Notes under the pieces: model-generated
What the model saw: only the letters and a program-made list of their open reading frames with translations
The model's database searches: none
Told to the model about the DNA's origin: nothing
Shown here: in pieces, positions 15,927 through 25,179 of the stretch
Position numbering within the stretch: the stretch's first letter is position 1
How the letters are laid out: each line of letters opens with the position of its first letter
Made by a program: the position numbers and the translations under genes
Assembly (NCBI GenBank): GCA_040080965.1
Contig: JBEBHH010000002.1
Location: forward strand, 147,827 to 211,826
Length of the DNA stretch: 64,000 nucleotides
Origin: SHZI01 sp040080965
GTDB taxonomy: Bacteria; Pseudomonadota; Gammaproteobacteria; Steroidobacterales; GCA-2729495
Reading direction: 5' to 3'

Positions 15927-16942
15927 GCAACCGCCCCGCCGACATCGTGGCCGAAGTGCCGCTTGGCAACCTGCACAGCAGACTTCGGGCCGAGGCGGCG
16001 ATTCCGCCCGACCCGGTGGCCACGTCACCCGCCGCGAAGAAGACCCAGATCATTGCGATCTATGGCAAGGGTGGCATCGGCAAGAGCTTCGCCCTCGCCA
16101 ATCTGTCCTACATGATGGCCCAGCAGGGCCGCAAGACCCTTCTGATCGGCTGCGACCCGAAGAGCGACACCACGTCATTGCTGTTCGGTGGCCGGGCCTG
16201 CCCCACCATCATCGAGACCTCGTCGAAAAGGAAGCAGGCTGGCGAAGAAGTCGCCATCGGCGACGTGTGCTTCAAGCGCGACGGGGTCTACGCCATGGAA
16301 CTGGGCGGCCCGGAAGTCGGCCGTGGCTGCGGCGGGCGCGGCATCATCCACGGCTTCGAGACGCTGGAGAAGCTTGGCTTCCACGACTGGGACTTCGACT
16401 ACGTGCTGCTCGACTTCCTGGGCGACGTGGTGTGTGGCGGCTTCGGCCTGCCCATCGCACGGGACATGTGCCAGAAAGTCATCGTTGTCGGCTCGAATGA
16501 CCTGCAATCACTGTACGTGGCCAACAACGTCTGCTCGGCCGTCGAGTACTTCCGCAAGCTGGGCGGTAACGTGGGCGTCGCCGGGATGGTGATCAACAAG
16601 GACGACGGCACCGGCGAGGCCGCCGCATTCGCGGCCGCCGTCGGCATCCCCGTGCTGGCGGCCATTCCGGCCCATGAAGACATCCGGCGCAAGAGCGCCA
16701 ACTACGAAATCATCGGCCAGCCGGGCGGCGAATGGGGCCCGGTGTTCGAGTTCCTGTCGGAGAACGTCGCCAACGCGCCGCCCGTGCAGCCGAAGCCCCT
16801 GACGCAGGACGAACTGCTGGGACTCTTCAAGGGCGAGGCCGTCGGGCGCGGCGTCAGGCTGGAGCCCGCCACGACGGCGGACATGTGCGGCAAGGCCGAT
16901 GTCCGCCGCGAATCCCTGGAAGTCGTGTACGAGAACGTCTGA
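15923..16942 (+). CDS. bchX: Chlorophyllide a reductase iron protein subunit X
   Basis: NifH-like ATPase that donates electrons to BchYZ. 339 residues. P-loop IYGKGGIGKSFALANLSY near residue 45, then CDPKSDTTSLLFGG. The two cluster-ligand Cys regions are GRGCGGRGIIHG and FLGDVVCGGFGLPIA. It overlaps bchC by 4 bp and bchY by 1 bp. The C-terminal tail (about 40 residues, LLGLFKGEAVGRGV) is usual for BchX. Confidence 0.98.
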   Translation: MSNRPADIVAEVPLGNLHSRLRAEAAIPPDPVATSPAAKKTQIIAIYGKGGIGKSFALANLSYMMAQQGRKTLLIGCDPKSDTTSLLFGGRACPTIIETSSKRKQAGEEVAIGDVCFKRDGVYAMELGGPEVGRGCGGRGIIHGFETLEKLGFHDWDFDYVLLDFLGDVVCGGFGLPIARDMCQKVIVVGSNDLQSLYVANNVCSAVEYFRKLGGNVGVAGMVINKDDGTGEAAAFAAAVGIPVLAAIPAHEDIRRKSANYEIIGQPGGEWGPVFEFLSENVANAPPVQPKPLTQDELLGLFKGEAVGRGVRLEPATTADMCGKADVRRESLEVVYENV

Positions 16943-18453
16943 TGGCGACCATGGATCCGGGAACGAAGCCCCAGGCGACAGACGGCGCGGGCTGCCACGC
17001 AGGGGCAGCAGAGAAGCGCAAGGCAGCGGCGGCAGCCGGCAAGAGCGAGATACTGGACCAGTACGCCGCCGACTACCCCAAGGGGCCCCACGACCAGCCC
17101 CAGAGCATGTGCCCGGCCTTCGGCTCGCTGCGGGTGGGCCTGCGCATGCGCCGGACCGCCACGATCCTGTCCGGCTCCGCCTGCTGCGTCTACGGCCTGA
17201 CCTTCACTTCCCATTTCTATGGGGCGCGGCGCACGGTGGGCTATGTGCCGTTCAATTCCGAAACGCTCGTGACCGGCAAACTGTTCGAGGACATCCGCGA
17301 GGCCGTGCTTGGCCTCGCCAATCCCGAGCAGCACGATGCGGTGGTGATAATCAACCTCTGCGTGCCAACGGCGTCAGGCGTGCCCCTGAAGCTCCTTCCG
17401 AAGCAGATCAACGGCGTTCGGATCATCGGAATCGACGTGCCGGGTTTCGGCGTGCCCACGCATGCCGAAGCCAAAGACGTGCTGGCCGGCGCCATGCTCC
17501 GGTACGCCCGTCTAGAGGCGGAGCAGGGACCCGTGCAGGCGCCCCGGGGCGGCCGCCAGACCCGGCCGACAGTGACACTGCTCGGCGAAGTGTTTCCCGC
17601 CGACCCCATCGGCATCGGCATGCTGCTCGAGCCGCTGGGCCTGGCTGCCGGACCCGTCGTCCCCACCCGGGAATGGCGCGAGCTTTACGCCGCCCTCGAC
17701 TGCGCTGTCGTGGCTGCAATCCACCCCTTCTATACGGCGTCCGTTCGGGAGTTCGAGGCCGCCGGTCGGAGCATCGTCGGCTCGGCACCGGTGGGGGTCG
17801 ACGGCACGGCAGCCTGGCTGGATGCCATCGGCACCAGTTGCGGCGTCGCGCGGGACAAGGTGGACGCCGCGAAGAACAAGTTCCTGCCCGCCATCCGCGG
17901 CGCCCTGGCTGGTTCGCCGATCAAGGGGCGAATCACGCTTTCGGGCTACGAAGGCTCCGAACTGCTGGTGGCGCGGCTGCTGGTGGAGAGCGGCGCGGAC
18001 CTGCGCTACGCCGGCACCGCCTGCCCCCGCACCCGCTGGTCGGAGCCCGACCGGGAATGGCTGGAGGCCAGGGGCGTCCGGGTCCAGTACCGGGCCTCCC
18101 TGGAGCAGGATGTCGCGGCCATCGACGAGTTCCAGCCGGAACTGGCCATCGGCACCACGCCGGTCGTGCAATACGCCAAGGAGCGGGCCATTCCGGGCCT
18201 GTACTTCACCAACCTGATATCGGCGCGTCCTCTGATGGGGCCGGCCGGGGCCGGCTCGCTGGCCCAGGTGATCAATGGCGCGCTGGGCCGCCAGCGGCAA
18301 TTCGACGAGATGCGGGAGTTCTTCGACGGCGTCGGCACGGGGTACGCTGCCGGCATCTGGCCGGACATGCCGAAGGAACCGCCGGCACCCGTCGAGCGGG
18401 CCCGGAGCAAGCGCGTGATTGCCGACTCCACTGCCAGCGAGGAGCACAGCTGA
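16942..18453 (+). CDS. bchY: Chlorophyllide a reductase subunit Y
   Basis: NifD-like subunit of chlorophyllide a oxidoreductase, which reduces ring B (C7-C8). 503 residues from ATG 16942 (TGATG junction with bchX). Cluster-ligand Cys are in QSMCPAFGSLR and GSACCVYGLTFTSHFYGA; NLCVPTASGVPL follows. The N-terminal 50 residues are Ala/Lys-rich and probably disordered. A longer frame starting at 16732 lies inside bchX and is discarded. Confidence 0.98.
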   Translation: MATMDPGTKPQATDGAGCHAGAAEKRKAAAAAGKSEILDQYAADYPKGPHDQPQSMCPAFGSLRVGLRMRRTATILSGSACCVYGLTFTSHFYGARRTVGYVPFNSETLVTGKLFEDIREAVLGLANPEQHDAVVIINLCVPTASGVPLKLLPKQINGVRIIGIDVPGFGVPTHAEAKDVLAGAMLRYARLEAEQGPVQAPRGGRQTRPTVTLLGEVFPADPIGIGMLLEPLGLAAGPVVPTREWRELYAALDCAVVAAIHPFYTASVREFEAAGRSIVGSAPVGVDGTAAWLDAIGTSCGVARDKVDAAKNKFLPAIRGALAGSPIKGRITLSGYEGSELLVARLLVESGADLRYAGTACPRTRWSEPDREWLEARGVRVQYRASLEQDVAAIDEFQPELAIGTTPVVQYAKERAIPGLYFTNLISARPLMGPAGAGSLAQVINGALGRQRQFDEMREFFDGVGTGYAAGIWPDMPKEPPAPVERARSKRVIADSTASEEHS

Positions 18454-19877
18454 TGCTGGTCCTCGATCACGACCGGGCGGGCGGCTACTGGGGTTCCGTC
18501 TACGTATTCACCGCCATCAAGGGCCTGCAGGTAATCATCGACGGGCCCGTAGGCTGCGAGAACCTGCCGGTCACGTCGGTCCTCCATTACACCGACGCCC
18601 TTCCCCCGCATGAACTGCCGGTGGTGGTGACAGGCCTGTCCGAGGAGGAACTGGGCCAGCACGGCACCGAGCAGGCGATGAAGCGCGCCCACCGTACCCT
18701 TGACCCGAAGCAGCCCAGCGTCGTGGTGACCGGGTCCATCGCCGAGATGATCGGCGGCGGCGTCACTCCGGAAGGCACCAACATCAAGCGCTTCCTGCCG
18801 CGAACTATCGACGAGGACCAGTGGCAGAGTGCGAACCGGGCAATGTCCTGGCTGTGGACGGAGTATGGCCGGAAGAAAATCCCGGCACCGAAAGCGCGAA
18901 AGCCAGGTGAGAAGCCGAAGGTCAACATCGTTGGTCCGATCTACGGGTACTTCAACACCTGGTCCGACCTGGCGGAGATCCGCCGGCTGGTCGAGGGCAT
19001 CGGCGCGGAGGTGAACCTGGTCTTTCCGCTCGGCACCCACCTCACCGAGATCCCGAAACTCATCGATGCCGACGTGAATGTCTGCATGTACCGGGAATTC
19101 GGCCGCATGCTCTGCGAAGCGCTGGAGCGGCCCTACCTTCAGGCGCCTATCGGCCTGCACAGCACCACCCGCTTCCTGCGCAAGCTGGGCGAGCTCACGG
19201 GCCTGGACCCGGAGCCGTTCATAGAGCGCGAGAAACACACCACGATCAAGCCGCTGTGGGACCTGTGGCGCTCGGTCACCCAGGACTTCTTCGCCACGGC
19301 GAGCTTCGCGATCGTCGCCAACGAAACCTACGCCCGGGGTGTGCGTAACTTCCTGGAGAAGGACCTTGGCCTGCCCTGCACCTTCTCGTTCTCGCGCAGC
19401 CCGGGCAGGAAGCCGGACAACGAGGCGGTGCGCAAGGCCATCAAGGAGAAGACGCCCCTGCTGATGTTCGGCAGCTTCAACGAACGCATGTACCTGGCTG
19501 AAATAGGGGCCCGGGCGGTGTTCATGCCCGCCTCATTTCCCAACACGCTGGTTCGCCGGCACACCGGGACTCCCTTCATGGGCTACTCCGGCGCCACCTA
19601 TCTCGTCCAGGAAGTGTGCAACGCGCTCTTCGATGCCCTATTCCACATCCTCCCGCTCGGCACAGACCTGGACAAGGTGGAGCCAACGCCTGCCCGCTTG
19701 CACCAGGAACTGCCCTGGGACGACGAGGCCAAGGCGCTGCTGGACAGACTGGTGGAAACACACCCGGTGCTCACCCGGATCTCCGCGGCGAAGCGCCTGC
19801 GGGATGCCGCCGAAACCACCGCCCGCCTGGACGGCGAGCAGCGCGTGACGGTCGATCGGGTCAAGGCCCTGACGTAG
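18453..19877 (+). CDS. bchZ: Chlorophyllide a reductase subunit Z
   Basis: NifK-like partner of BchY. 474 residues from ATG 18453, TGATG-coupled to bchY. Motifs are IDGPVGCENLPVTSVLHYTD, VVVTGLSEEELGQHGTE, ANETYARGVRNFLEKDLGLP and FMGYSGATYLVQE. The C-terminal 80 residues form the family's helical tail. The TAG stop is the first triplet of the TAGGAG end of the 19873-19966 palindrome. The frame is also open through bchY, but there is no fused BchYZ. Confidence 0.98.
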   Translation: MLVLDHDRAGGYWGSVYVFTAIKGLQVIIDGPVGCENLPVTSVLHYTDALPPHELPVVVTGLSEEELGQHGTEQAMKRAHRTLDPKQPSVVVTGSIAEMIGGGVTPEGTNIKRFLPRTIDEDQWQSANRAMSWLWTEYGRKKIPAPKARKPGEKPKVNIVGPIYGYFNTWSDLAEIRRLVEGIGAEVNLVFPLGTHLTEIPKLIDADVNVCMYREFGRMLCEALERPYLQAPIGLHSTTRFLRKLGELTGLDPEPFIEREKHTTIKPLWDLWRSVTQDFFATASFAIVANETYARGVRNFLEKDLGLPCTFSFSRSPGRKPDNEAVRKAIKEKTPLLMFGSFNERMYLAEIGARAVFMPASFPNTLVRRHTGTPFMGYSGATYLVQEVCNALFDALFHILPLGTDLDKVEPTPARLHQELPWDDEAKALLDRLVETHPVLTRISAAKRLRDAAETTARLDGEQRVTVDRVKALT

Positions 19878-19966
19878 GAGCGGCTTTAGCCGCGACTCCC
19901 TTCCGGCGAGAATCGAGTCCGCGAGTCTCGAGCCGGAAGGGAGTCGCGGCTAAAGCCGCTCCTACG
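19873..19966. repeat. REP-like long palindrome (35-bp perfect arms), likely bidirectional terminator
   Basis: Arms 19873-19907 and 19932-19966 are perfect reverse complements, loop 24 nt. The outer part is TAGGAGCGGCTTTAGCCGCGA, itself a hairpin; the loop contains AATCGAGTCCGCGAGTC. The outermost TAG / CTA supply the stop codons of bchZ and of the convergent pucC-like gene. A related copy stands at 50663-50758. Confidence 0.9.
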
Positions 19967-21332
19967 CGGCAGCTCCTGACTCCATGCCCCGCATGAGGTC
20001 TGCGCGGGACAACCGCTCCTGATGGGCTTTCCGGAACTGCTCCGTACTGAGGTGCCTGAGGATCAGGGCGGCGCCCACCATGGCGAAGGCCTCTGCGCCG
20101 AAGATCAGGGTGTAGGCAGACGACGGGTGCAGCAGGTGGCTTTCAATCAGGCCTGAGTGCAATGCGCCGCTGCCGATCGACGACAGGCCGGTGCCGAAGG
20201 CCTGGGCGACACCCCACATCCCCATGTAGAGGCCGGTGGCGCCCTCCACCGTCATGTCCATCATCATGGCGAGGGCGCCCACGTTGAAGAACCCGGTAAA
20301 GAAGCCCATGGTGAAAAGGGCCGGCATCAGCATGCCGGAGTGCTCCGTCATGGACGCCAGCGCCAGCCCGGCCATGCCGGCTGCGGTCCCGTAGCAACCG
20401 ATCAGGGCAATCGTCTTCTTGGTGATCGGCACGAACAAGGTCGCAATCCCCATGATGATCATGCCGAGGAGGACGCCGCCGCCCCACGTGGGCTGGAAGC
20501 GGGTGGTTTCCTGGACGGTCATGCGGAAGACCTCGGCGCCGAAGATCTCCAGGATGTTGTCCTGGAGGAAGATCGCGAAGATCGAGACGAATATGAAGGC
20601 AAAGAAGCCCCGGGTCTGGGGACTGTCCCGCAGGATCCGCGCCGCGGAGACCAGCGGATTTCCCGGCGGTGCAGCGACGCGGGCAAGCTCGATGGCCGAC
20701 TGCAGCGCCACGCCGCGGAGCCGCTTTTCCATCCCGACGACCCCGAGCAGCGCCGACGTAATTACGATGAACGGCGTCAGGTTGTAGAGCTGCTGCATGC
20801 CCTCCTGGGAGAATTCGGGACGGACGATGTTCATCACGACCGCCGCGAGAATGGTGCTCAGGATGGTGATGGTCCAGACGACCGAAATGACCGTTCCCCG
20901 GTAACGCTCCGACGTGCATTCGACGATGAGCGAGTGATGGGCGTCACCTATGATCGCTATTGAGACACCAAATACGGCGAAGAGGCCGAAGCTTCCTGCC
21001 ACGGCTAGCGTGGATCCATCGGACATGGATAGCGCAATCGACGGCAGCAGGGGGAAAATGAGGCTCGCGACGATGCTGGCGAGCAGGAGATACGGCGTGC
21101 GGCGCATGCCGAACAGGGGGTAGCGATCAGCAATCCGGCCGATCACCACCTGGAACGGCGACAGGAAGTAATGCATCGCGAGCATGGTGGTGATCAGCAC
21201 GGCGGCGATACCGAACTCGACGACGGCAATCCGGTTGAAGTCGACGGTGAGCAGGGCAAACATCCAGCCCAGGCCGACTTTCGGCAGCGCCAGGCGAACG
21301 ATCCTTAAGGCAGCGTTCAGTGCGTTGGGCAT
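19962..21332 (-). CDS. BCD-family MFS transporter, PucC-like
   Basis: 456 residues with about 12 membrane helices. Typical PucC/LhaA features are VDFNRIAVVEFGIAA, YFLSPFQVVIGRIADRYPLFG and MRRTPYLLLAS, and the C-terminal MMMDMTVEGATGLYMGMWGVAQA. This family shepherds bacteriochlorophyll or light-harvesting subunits during antenna assembly. A second paralogue (LhaA) lies at 34029-35561. No LH2 genes are in the window, so this copy may serve LH2 encoded elsewhere or LH1. Confidence 0.92.
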   Translation of the reverse strand: MPNALNAALRIVRLALPKVGLGWMFALLTVDFNRIAVVEFGIAAVLITTMLAMHYFLSPFQVVIGRIADRYPLFGMRRTPYLLLASIVASLIFPLLPSIALSMSDGSTLAVAGSFGLFAVFGVSIAIIGDAHHSLIVECTSERYRGTVISVVWTITILSTILAAVVMNIVRPEFSQEGMQQLYNLTPFIVITSALLGVVGMEKRLRGVALQSAIELARVAAPPGNPLVSAARILRDSPQTRGFFAFIFVSIFAIFLQDNILEIFGAEVFRMTVQETTRFQPTWGGGVLLGMIIMGIATLFVPITKKTIALIGCYGTAAGMAGLALASMTEHSGMLMPALFTMGFFTGFFNVGALAMMMDMTVEGATGLYMGMWGVAQAFGTGLSSIGSGALHSGLIESHLLHPSSAYTLIFGAEAFAMVGAALILRHLSTEQFRKAHQERLSRADLMRGMESGAAA

Positions 21333-21428
21333 AATTTCATCAGCCTCTGCTTCCGGAATCCGGTTGGGTTAGAGTCTCGAAGTAACTTCTGTTTTCTGCG
21401 CCATCAATCAAGGCAGGGAGTCCCGGAC

Positions 21429-21815
21429 ATGACCGATACGCTTTCCCGTCGCCGTTTCCTCAGCCGCGCCGCAGGCCTCACAGTTGCCGGTGCGGCTGGC
21501 CTCAGCACCTGGCAGTCCCAGGCGTGGGCAGCCACTCCAGCAGCCCCAGCGGCCACGGCAGCTCTCAATCCGCTAACCCCGGATGACCCCCGGGTTCCAG
21601 CCCTGGGGTATGTTGCTGATGCCGCCAAAGCCAAGGCCGATTCCATGTACAAGCCTGGCAGCACCTGCGCGAATTGCTCGCAGCTCAAAGGCAAGGTCGG
21701 GGACAAGCTCCGTCCCTGCGCCCTGTTCCCCGACCTGAAGAACCCGAAGCAGTTGCTTCTGGTCACTTCCACGGGCTGGTGCCGCAGCTGGACGGCGATG
21801 CCAAAGGCGACCTGA
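21429..21815 (+). CDS. High-potential iron-sulfur protein (HiPIP)
   Basis: 128 residues. Twin-arginine signal peptide (SRRRFLSRAAG, cleavage near AWA-ATP about residue 35) and a mature domain with the four 4Fe-4S ligands in CANCSQL, PCALFP and TGWCRSW order. HiPIP is a periplasmic electron carrier that reduces the RC-bound tetraheme cytochrome in many purple bacteria. The position, convergent with pufC and only 20 bp from its 3' end, fits that job. It has a good SD (AGGGAG) and is divergent from the pucC-like gene with a 96-bp spacer. Confidence 0.93.
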   Translation: MTDTLSRRRFLSRAAGLTVAGAAGLSTWQSQAWAATPAAPAATAALNPLTPDDPRVPALGYVADAAKAKADSMYKPGSTCANCSQLKGKVGDKLRPCALFPDLKNPKQLLLVTSTGWCRSWTAMPKAT

Positions 21816-21835
21816 AGCCAGCGCGCCGGACACTG

Positions 21836-22939
21836 CTACGCGCCGGTTGCCGTCGGCATCGCGGTTGGCGCTTCGCCAGGGGCCGCACCTTCGGGTGCGG
21901 CCTCTTCGGGTAAGGGTTGCGTCGGGGCGGGCTTACCGGGCAGCAGTTCCGGGTAATCCTTCAGCATGCTCACCCCGTTCAGGGGCTTGCTCACGCCCTG
22001 GTGGCAGGTGGCGCAGCTGATCTTCGCCACATCGCCCGTCGGGCCCAGCCGCTCCGCCGGAAAGGCGCCTGTCAGGGGAATCAGGTAGTTGTTGTTCAGG
22101 TCCCGGGCCATACGGATCCCGTGCCAGGCCGGTACGCGTTGCGGACGGCTTTGATCCCACGCGAAGTAGGAACGGGTGTTGTGGCAGCCCGTGCAGTTCA
22201 CGCCCAGCGACTCGGTGATGTGGGTCATGAACGCATAGGTACGTTCCGTATCCTGGATGGTCGCTCCACGGTCCGCCGTGGCGAGGGCGTTGCTAGCCAC
22301 GACCCGGATATCCGAATCACCCGTCAGGTACGCCGAGAACGGATCCCCGGGAAGTGCGGTCAGGCCTATCCCCGGGGCATTCTGTCCCGCCCGATTGCCC
22401 GCCGAGCGGCGGGTGTGCGGATCCGCGGGAGCGAACCACTTCTGGGCCGGAACATTGTTGCCCCGGTGGCAGGTGTAGCAGGTGACGCCCGTCTGGGCGA
22501 CGTGGGTCGTCCACTCCCCGTTGATGTGCCGGGTCATCTCCAGCATCCGGCGGGAGACGACCTTCTGGTACTTGGCGTCTGACGCGTTGTCCCCATCGGC
22601 ATGGCAGTAGGCGCAACCCTGCTCCGGCGCGACCCATTGCGTGATCGCCGTCATGAGCCGGGTGAACTGCCCGACATCCAGGTCCGTGAGCACCTGGATG
22701 TTCTGGTAGATATCCTTCGCCAGGGGCCCGCCGCCAGGCACCGGCGCCATCGGTTCGGGTATCGCATTGTTGACGGCCAGGGCCCGGGCGCCGGACACGG
22801 CAACCATGCCGGTGCCGCGATAACCTTGCTGCTGCACACTGGTGTTGGCCGGATTCTCACAACCGGCAACCAGCGCGAGCACCCCCGCCAGCGCAAAGGC
22901 GGCCGCCACCGGGTGGCGTGATGTCAGGAGGGCCATCAT
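21836..22939 (-). CDS. pufC: Photosynthetic reaction centre tetraheme cytochrome c subunit
   Basis: 367 residues, starting at the ATG that overlaps the pufM stop. Lipoprotein signal with lipobox LVAG-C near residue 27, so it is anchored at the periplasmic face. Four heme motifs: CAYCH, CYTCH, CTGCH, CATCH. The axial Met-containing helices (such as RRMLEMTRHIN and FMTHITESLGVN) precede them. It passes electrons from HiPIP or cytochrome c to the special pair. The C-terminus is a Pro/Ala-rich tail. Confidence 0.98.
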   Translation of the reverse strand: MMALLTSRHPVAAAFALAGVLALVAGCENPANTSVQQQGYRGTGMVAVSGARALAVNNAIPEPMAPVPGGGPLAKDIYQNIQVLTDLDVGQFTRLMTAITQWVAPEQGCAYCHADGDNASDAKYQKVVSRRMLEMTRHINGEWTTHVAQTGVTCYTCHRGNNVPAQKWFAPADPHTRRSAGNRAGQNAPGIGLTALPGDPFSAYLTGDSDIRVVASNALATADRGATIQDTERTYAFMTHITESLGVNCTGCHNTRSYFAWDQSRPQRVPAWHGIRMARDLNNNYLIPLTGAFPAERLGPTGDVAKISCATCHQGVSKPLNGVSMLKDYPELLPGKPAPTQPLPEEAAPEGAAPGEAPTAMPTATGA

Positions 22940-23931
22940 GGCTGGGCCCCTGCCGGCGGCGTCAGTACGGCGCCCGTCGCCGGATCGATGATCGGCGGGC
23001 CGACCGCCGGATAGGCCGGCGCCACGCCGTGATTCACGGCCCAGAGATACCAGTTGTCCACGGCCGTGCCCGTCAGCAGGATGCCTATGCCGCCGGTCAG
23101 GGGGCACAACACCGCAAACCACCAGGCCCACCGGTGAATCGACTCGATGTTCGCGTTGAAGCCCATGGTCCAGCGCCAGAACAGCGCACCGCGTTCGGCG
23201 GCCGTGCCCCGGTCCAGGACCTGCTCGATTTCCCGTTCACCGCCAAACCGGCCGGTCGCCAGGATGGTGGCCGCGTGCATGGCGAAGAGCAGCGCTGATC
23301 CGTAGAGGAACGCGATGGAAAGCATGTGGAACGGGTTGTAGAACAGGTTGCCGTAGCGGATCGAGAACGCCGCCGTCCAGTCCAGGTGCGGGAAGATCCC
23401 GAACGGTACGGCCTCGCTCCAGCTGCCCATCATCACCGGACGGATGAACCCCAGCACCAGGTAGAGCCAGATTGCCGCCGCAAAGGCCCAGGCGACATGG
23501 GTTCCCATGCCAAGCAGTCTCGCCCGGTGATAAAGCCGGAACCACCAGAGGATAATCGAGGCAGTCAGGAAGAAGCCCGCCATCAGCCACCAGCCGCCTT
23601 CGTTCAGCGGCGGAATGCTGAGACCGTACTCCGGTGAGGGTGGTTCGAGCGCCAGCCAGAAGAGCTGCCGCACGAACTGCAGCGGATTCCAGTCCACCGA
23701 CGCCCACATGTTGAGGCCGATGATCTCGATGGCAATGAAGCCGCAGATCAGGGAAGCGACCCCGAGCCAGCCGAGCCGTATCGGTCCTACCTGGGCATCG
23801 CCAACCCGCCCGAGCAGGTGGATGAAGAACGATTTCGGATTGCGGGGCCCGTCGGCAACGGACGCCGGCACGCCGGCATAGGCGGGTGCCCGGACCTGCA
23901 CGCGCGTAAAGATGTTTTGATATTCAGCCAT
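22936..23931 (-). CDS. pufM: Photosynthetic reaction centre M subunit
   Basis: 331 residues, five membrane helices. Special-pair His is in FYNPFHMLSIAF, non-heme-iron His in FAMHAATIL and NIESIHRWAWW, and the iron carboxylate Glu in GGEREIEQVLDRG. Length and C-terminal extension fit PufM of species with PufC. Overlaps pufC by 4 bp and follows pufL after 39 bp. Confidence 0.99.
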   Translation of the reverse strand: MAEYQNIFTRVQVRAPAYAGVPASVADGPRNPKSFFIHLLGRVGDAQVGPIRLGWLGVASLICGFIAIEIIGLNMWASVDWNPLQFVRQLFWLALEPPSPEYGLSIPPLNEGGWWLMAGFFLTASIILWWFRLYHRARLLGMGTHVAWAFAAAIWLYLVLGFIRPVMMGSWSEAVPFGIFPHLDWTAAFSIRYGNLFYNPFHMLSIAFLYGSALLFAMHAATILATGRFGGEREIEQVLDRGTAAERGALFWRWTMGFNANIESIHRWAWWFAVLCPLTGGIGILLTGTAVDNWYLWAVNHGVAPAYPAVGPPIIDPATGAVLTPPAGAQP

Positions 23932-23970
23932 TCTTCCCCCGGTTGTCCTTGGCTGCTGCTGTGGGAGGAC

Positions 23971-24795
23971 TTATCCCCAGATCGGCAGGTTGAGCCACCA
24001 GCCCCACCACTCGGGCCAGCCGCGGGTCCAGAACGGCCCGCTGATGATGATGCAGATGGCGCTCCAGAACGCCGCGCTCAGTGCCAGGAAGAGCCCCAGG
24101 CGATGAATGCCGAGCGTGCCGATGGAGTAGCCGATCGAATCGCGGAAAAAGGTGTTCTCGTGCTCCGGTGTCTTCACCGGCTCGCCCTTGGCCGGATTCA
24201 GGGCCGAGAGCACCAGGGCGCCGTGCAGCGACAGGGCGAGACACGTGGTGAAGAAGAACGACACGGCGAGCATGTGTGCCGGGTTGTAGTGGAAGTGCAG
24301 GTACTGGTACCCGACGTTCGACACCCAGTCCAGGTGGCTCATGATCCCGTAGGGAAAGCCGTGGCCCCAGGCGCCCAGCAGTACCGGGCGAATGACCACA
24401 AGGCTGAAGTAGGCAAAGATCGCCACGCCGAACGCCAGGGGCACGTGCAGACCGATGCCGAGCTTCCGGCAGATCTCGACCTCCCGCAGTGCCCAGGAAA
24501 CGAAGGCCCCGAGTGCGCACACGGTGATCAGTTGCCAGAGCCCGCCTTCCTGCAGCGGCGCCAGTGCCAGGCCGTACTTGAGATCCGGCGGGGCAATGCT
24601 GATCTGCCAGAGGTTCCAGGTGGGGCCAAGAGCCGCCGCCCAGAGGATCAGGCCGATCCCGAGAAAAGTGAAAAACAGGGTGGTGACACCGAAGAAGCCG
24701 ACGTAGAACGGTCCGACCCAGAAGTCGAACAGGTCCCCGCCAATCAGTGTTCCTCCGCGAACGCGGTACTTGCGTTCGAAGCTGAGCATCGCCAT
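23971..24795 (-). CDS. pufL: Photosynthetic reaction centre L subunit
   Basis: 274 residues, five membrane helices. Starts MAMLSFERKYRVRGGTL. Special-pair and iron ligands are in FHYNPAHMLAVSFFF and LALSLHGALVLSA. The MSHLDWVSNVGYQYLH stretch is the usual accessory-pigment region. The spacer to pufA contains the strong hairpin 24871-24905, expected to separate abundant pufBA mRNA from pufLMC. Confidence 0.99.
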   Translation of the reverse strand: MAMLSFERKYRVRGGTLIGGDLFDFWVGPFYVGFFGVTTLFFTFLGIGLILWAAALGPTWNLWQISIAPPDLKYGLALAPLQEGGLWQLITVCALGAFVSWALREVEICRKLGIGLHVPLAFGVAIFAYFSLVVIRPVLLGAWGHGFPYGIMSHLDWVSNVGYQYLHFHYNPAHMLAVSFFFTTCLALSLHGALVLSALNPAKGEPVKTPEHENTFFRDSIGYSIGTLGIHRLGLFLALSAAFWSAICIIISGPFWTRGWPEWWGWWLNLPIWG

Positions 24796-24870
24796 TTGTC
24801 GTCCTCCCCCCGTGGGGACGCTTCCAGACGGCCGCAGGCTCGGGAAGTTCCCGGATGCCCGCGGGGTAGA

Positions 24871-24905
24871 AGCGGACGGTCCCGCCGTCAGGCGGACCGT
24901 CCGCT
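24871..24905 (-). terminator. pufA-pufL intercistronic hairpin
   Basis: Stem AGCGGACGGT/ACCGTCCGCT (10 bp), one bulged base, then 5 bp (GGCGG/CCGCC) closing a GTCA tetraloop. No U-run follows, so it is more likely an RNA-processing or stability element that protects the pufBA segment, as known for Rhodobacter puf mRNA. Confidence 0.75.
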
Positions 24906-24929
24906 CACCTCGTTGGTCTTTTTCTCAGG

Positions 24930-25124
24930 TCAGCCGGGAAGCGAGTCTTTGGGCGCCATCACGGTCGGCACTGCCGCCGCGCTCCCGGTGCGTGCACCTT
25001 CAATCCAGTTGAAGCGGTCGGTGCTCAACAGGATGAAGTGGATCAGCAGGGCGAGGACGAACAGGAACGTGAACAGCGCAATCAGCGCGCGACGCGGATC
25101 AAACAATTGCCAGATGCGATACAT
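24930..25124 (-). CDS. pufA: Light-harvesting LH1 alpha polypeptide
   Basis: 64 residues, one membrane helix (about 12-36). MYRIWQLFDPRRALIALFTF is the typical alpha N-terminus; the bacteriochlorophyll-ligand His is in LALLIHFILLSTDRFNW. The C-terminal tail (EGARTGSAAAVPTVMAPK) is longer than in minimal alpha chains. It lies 55 bp downstream of pufB. Confidence 0.97.
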   Translation of the reverse strand: MYRIWQLFDPRRALIALFTFLFVLALLIHFILLSTDRFNWIEGARTGSAAAVPTVMAPKDSLPG

Positions 25125-25179
25125 GGATTCTTACCCCTGGGTTCCGAAACGTGGATGGCCGTGCTTGTTACAGCAGGGC

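Noticed and set aside
16899..19877. 992-codon frame suggesting a BchY-BchZ fusion
   Set aside because: The first half is the wrong frame of bchY; BchZ begins at ATG 18453 with TGATG coupling.
21674..21913. Possible frameshift at the HiPIP 3' end
   Set aside because: The frame 0 product already has all four Cys and the TGWCRSW end at normal length; the other frame is a shadow.
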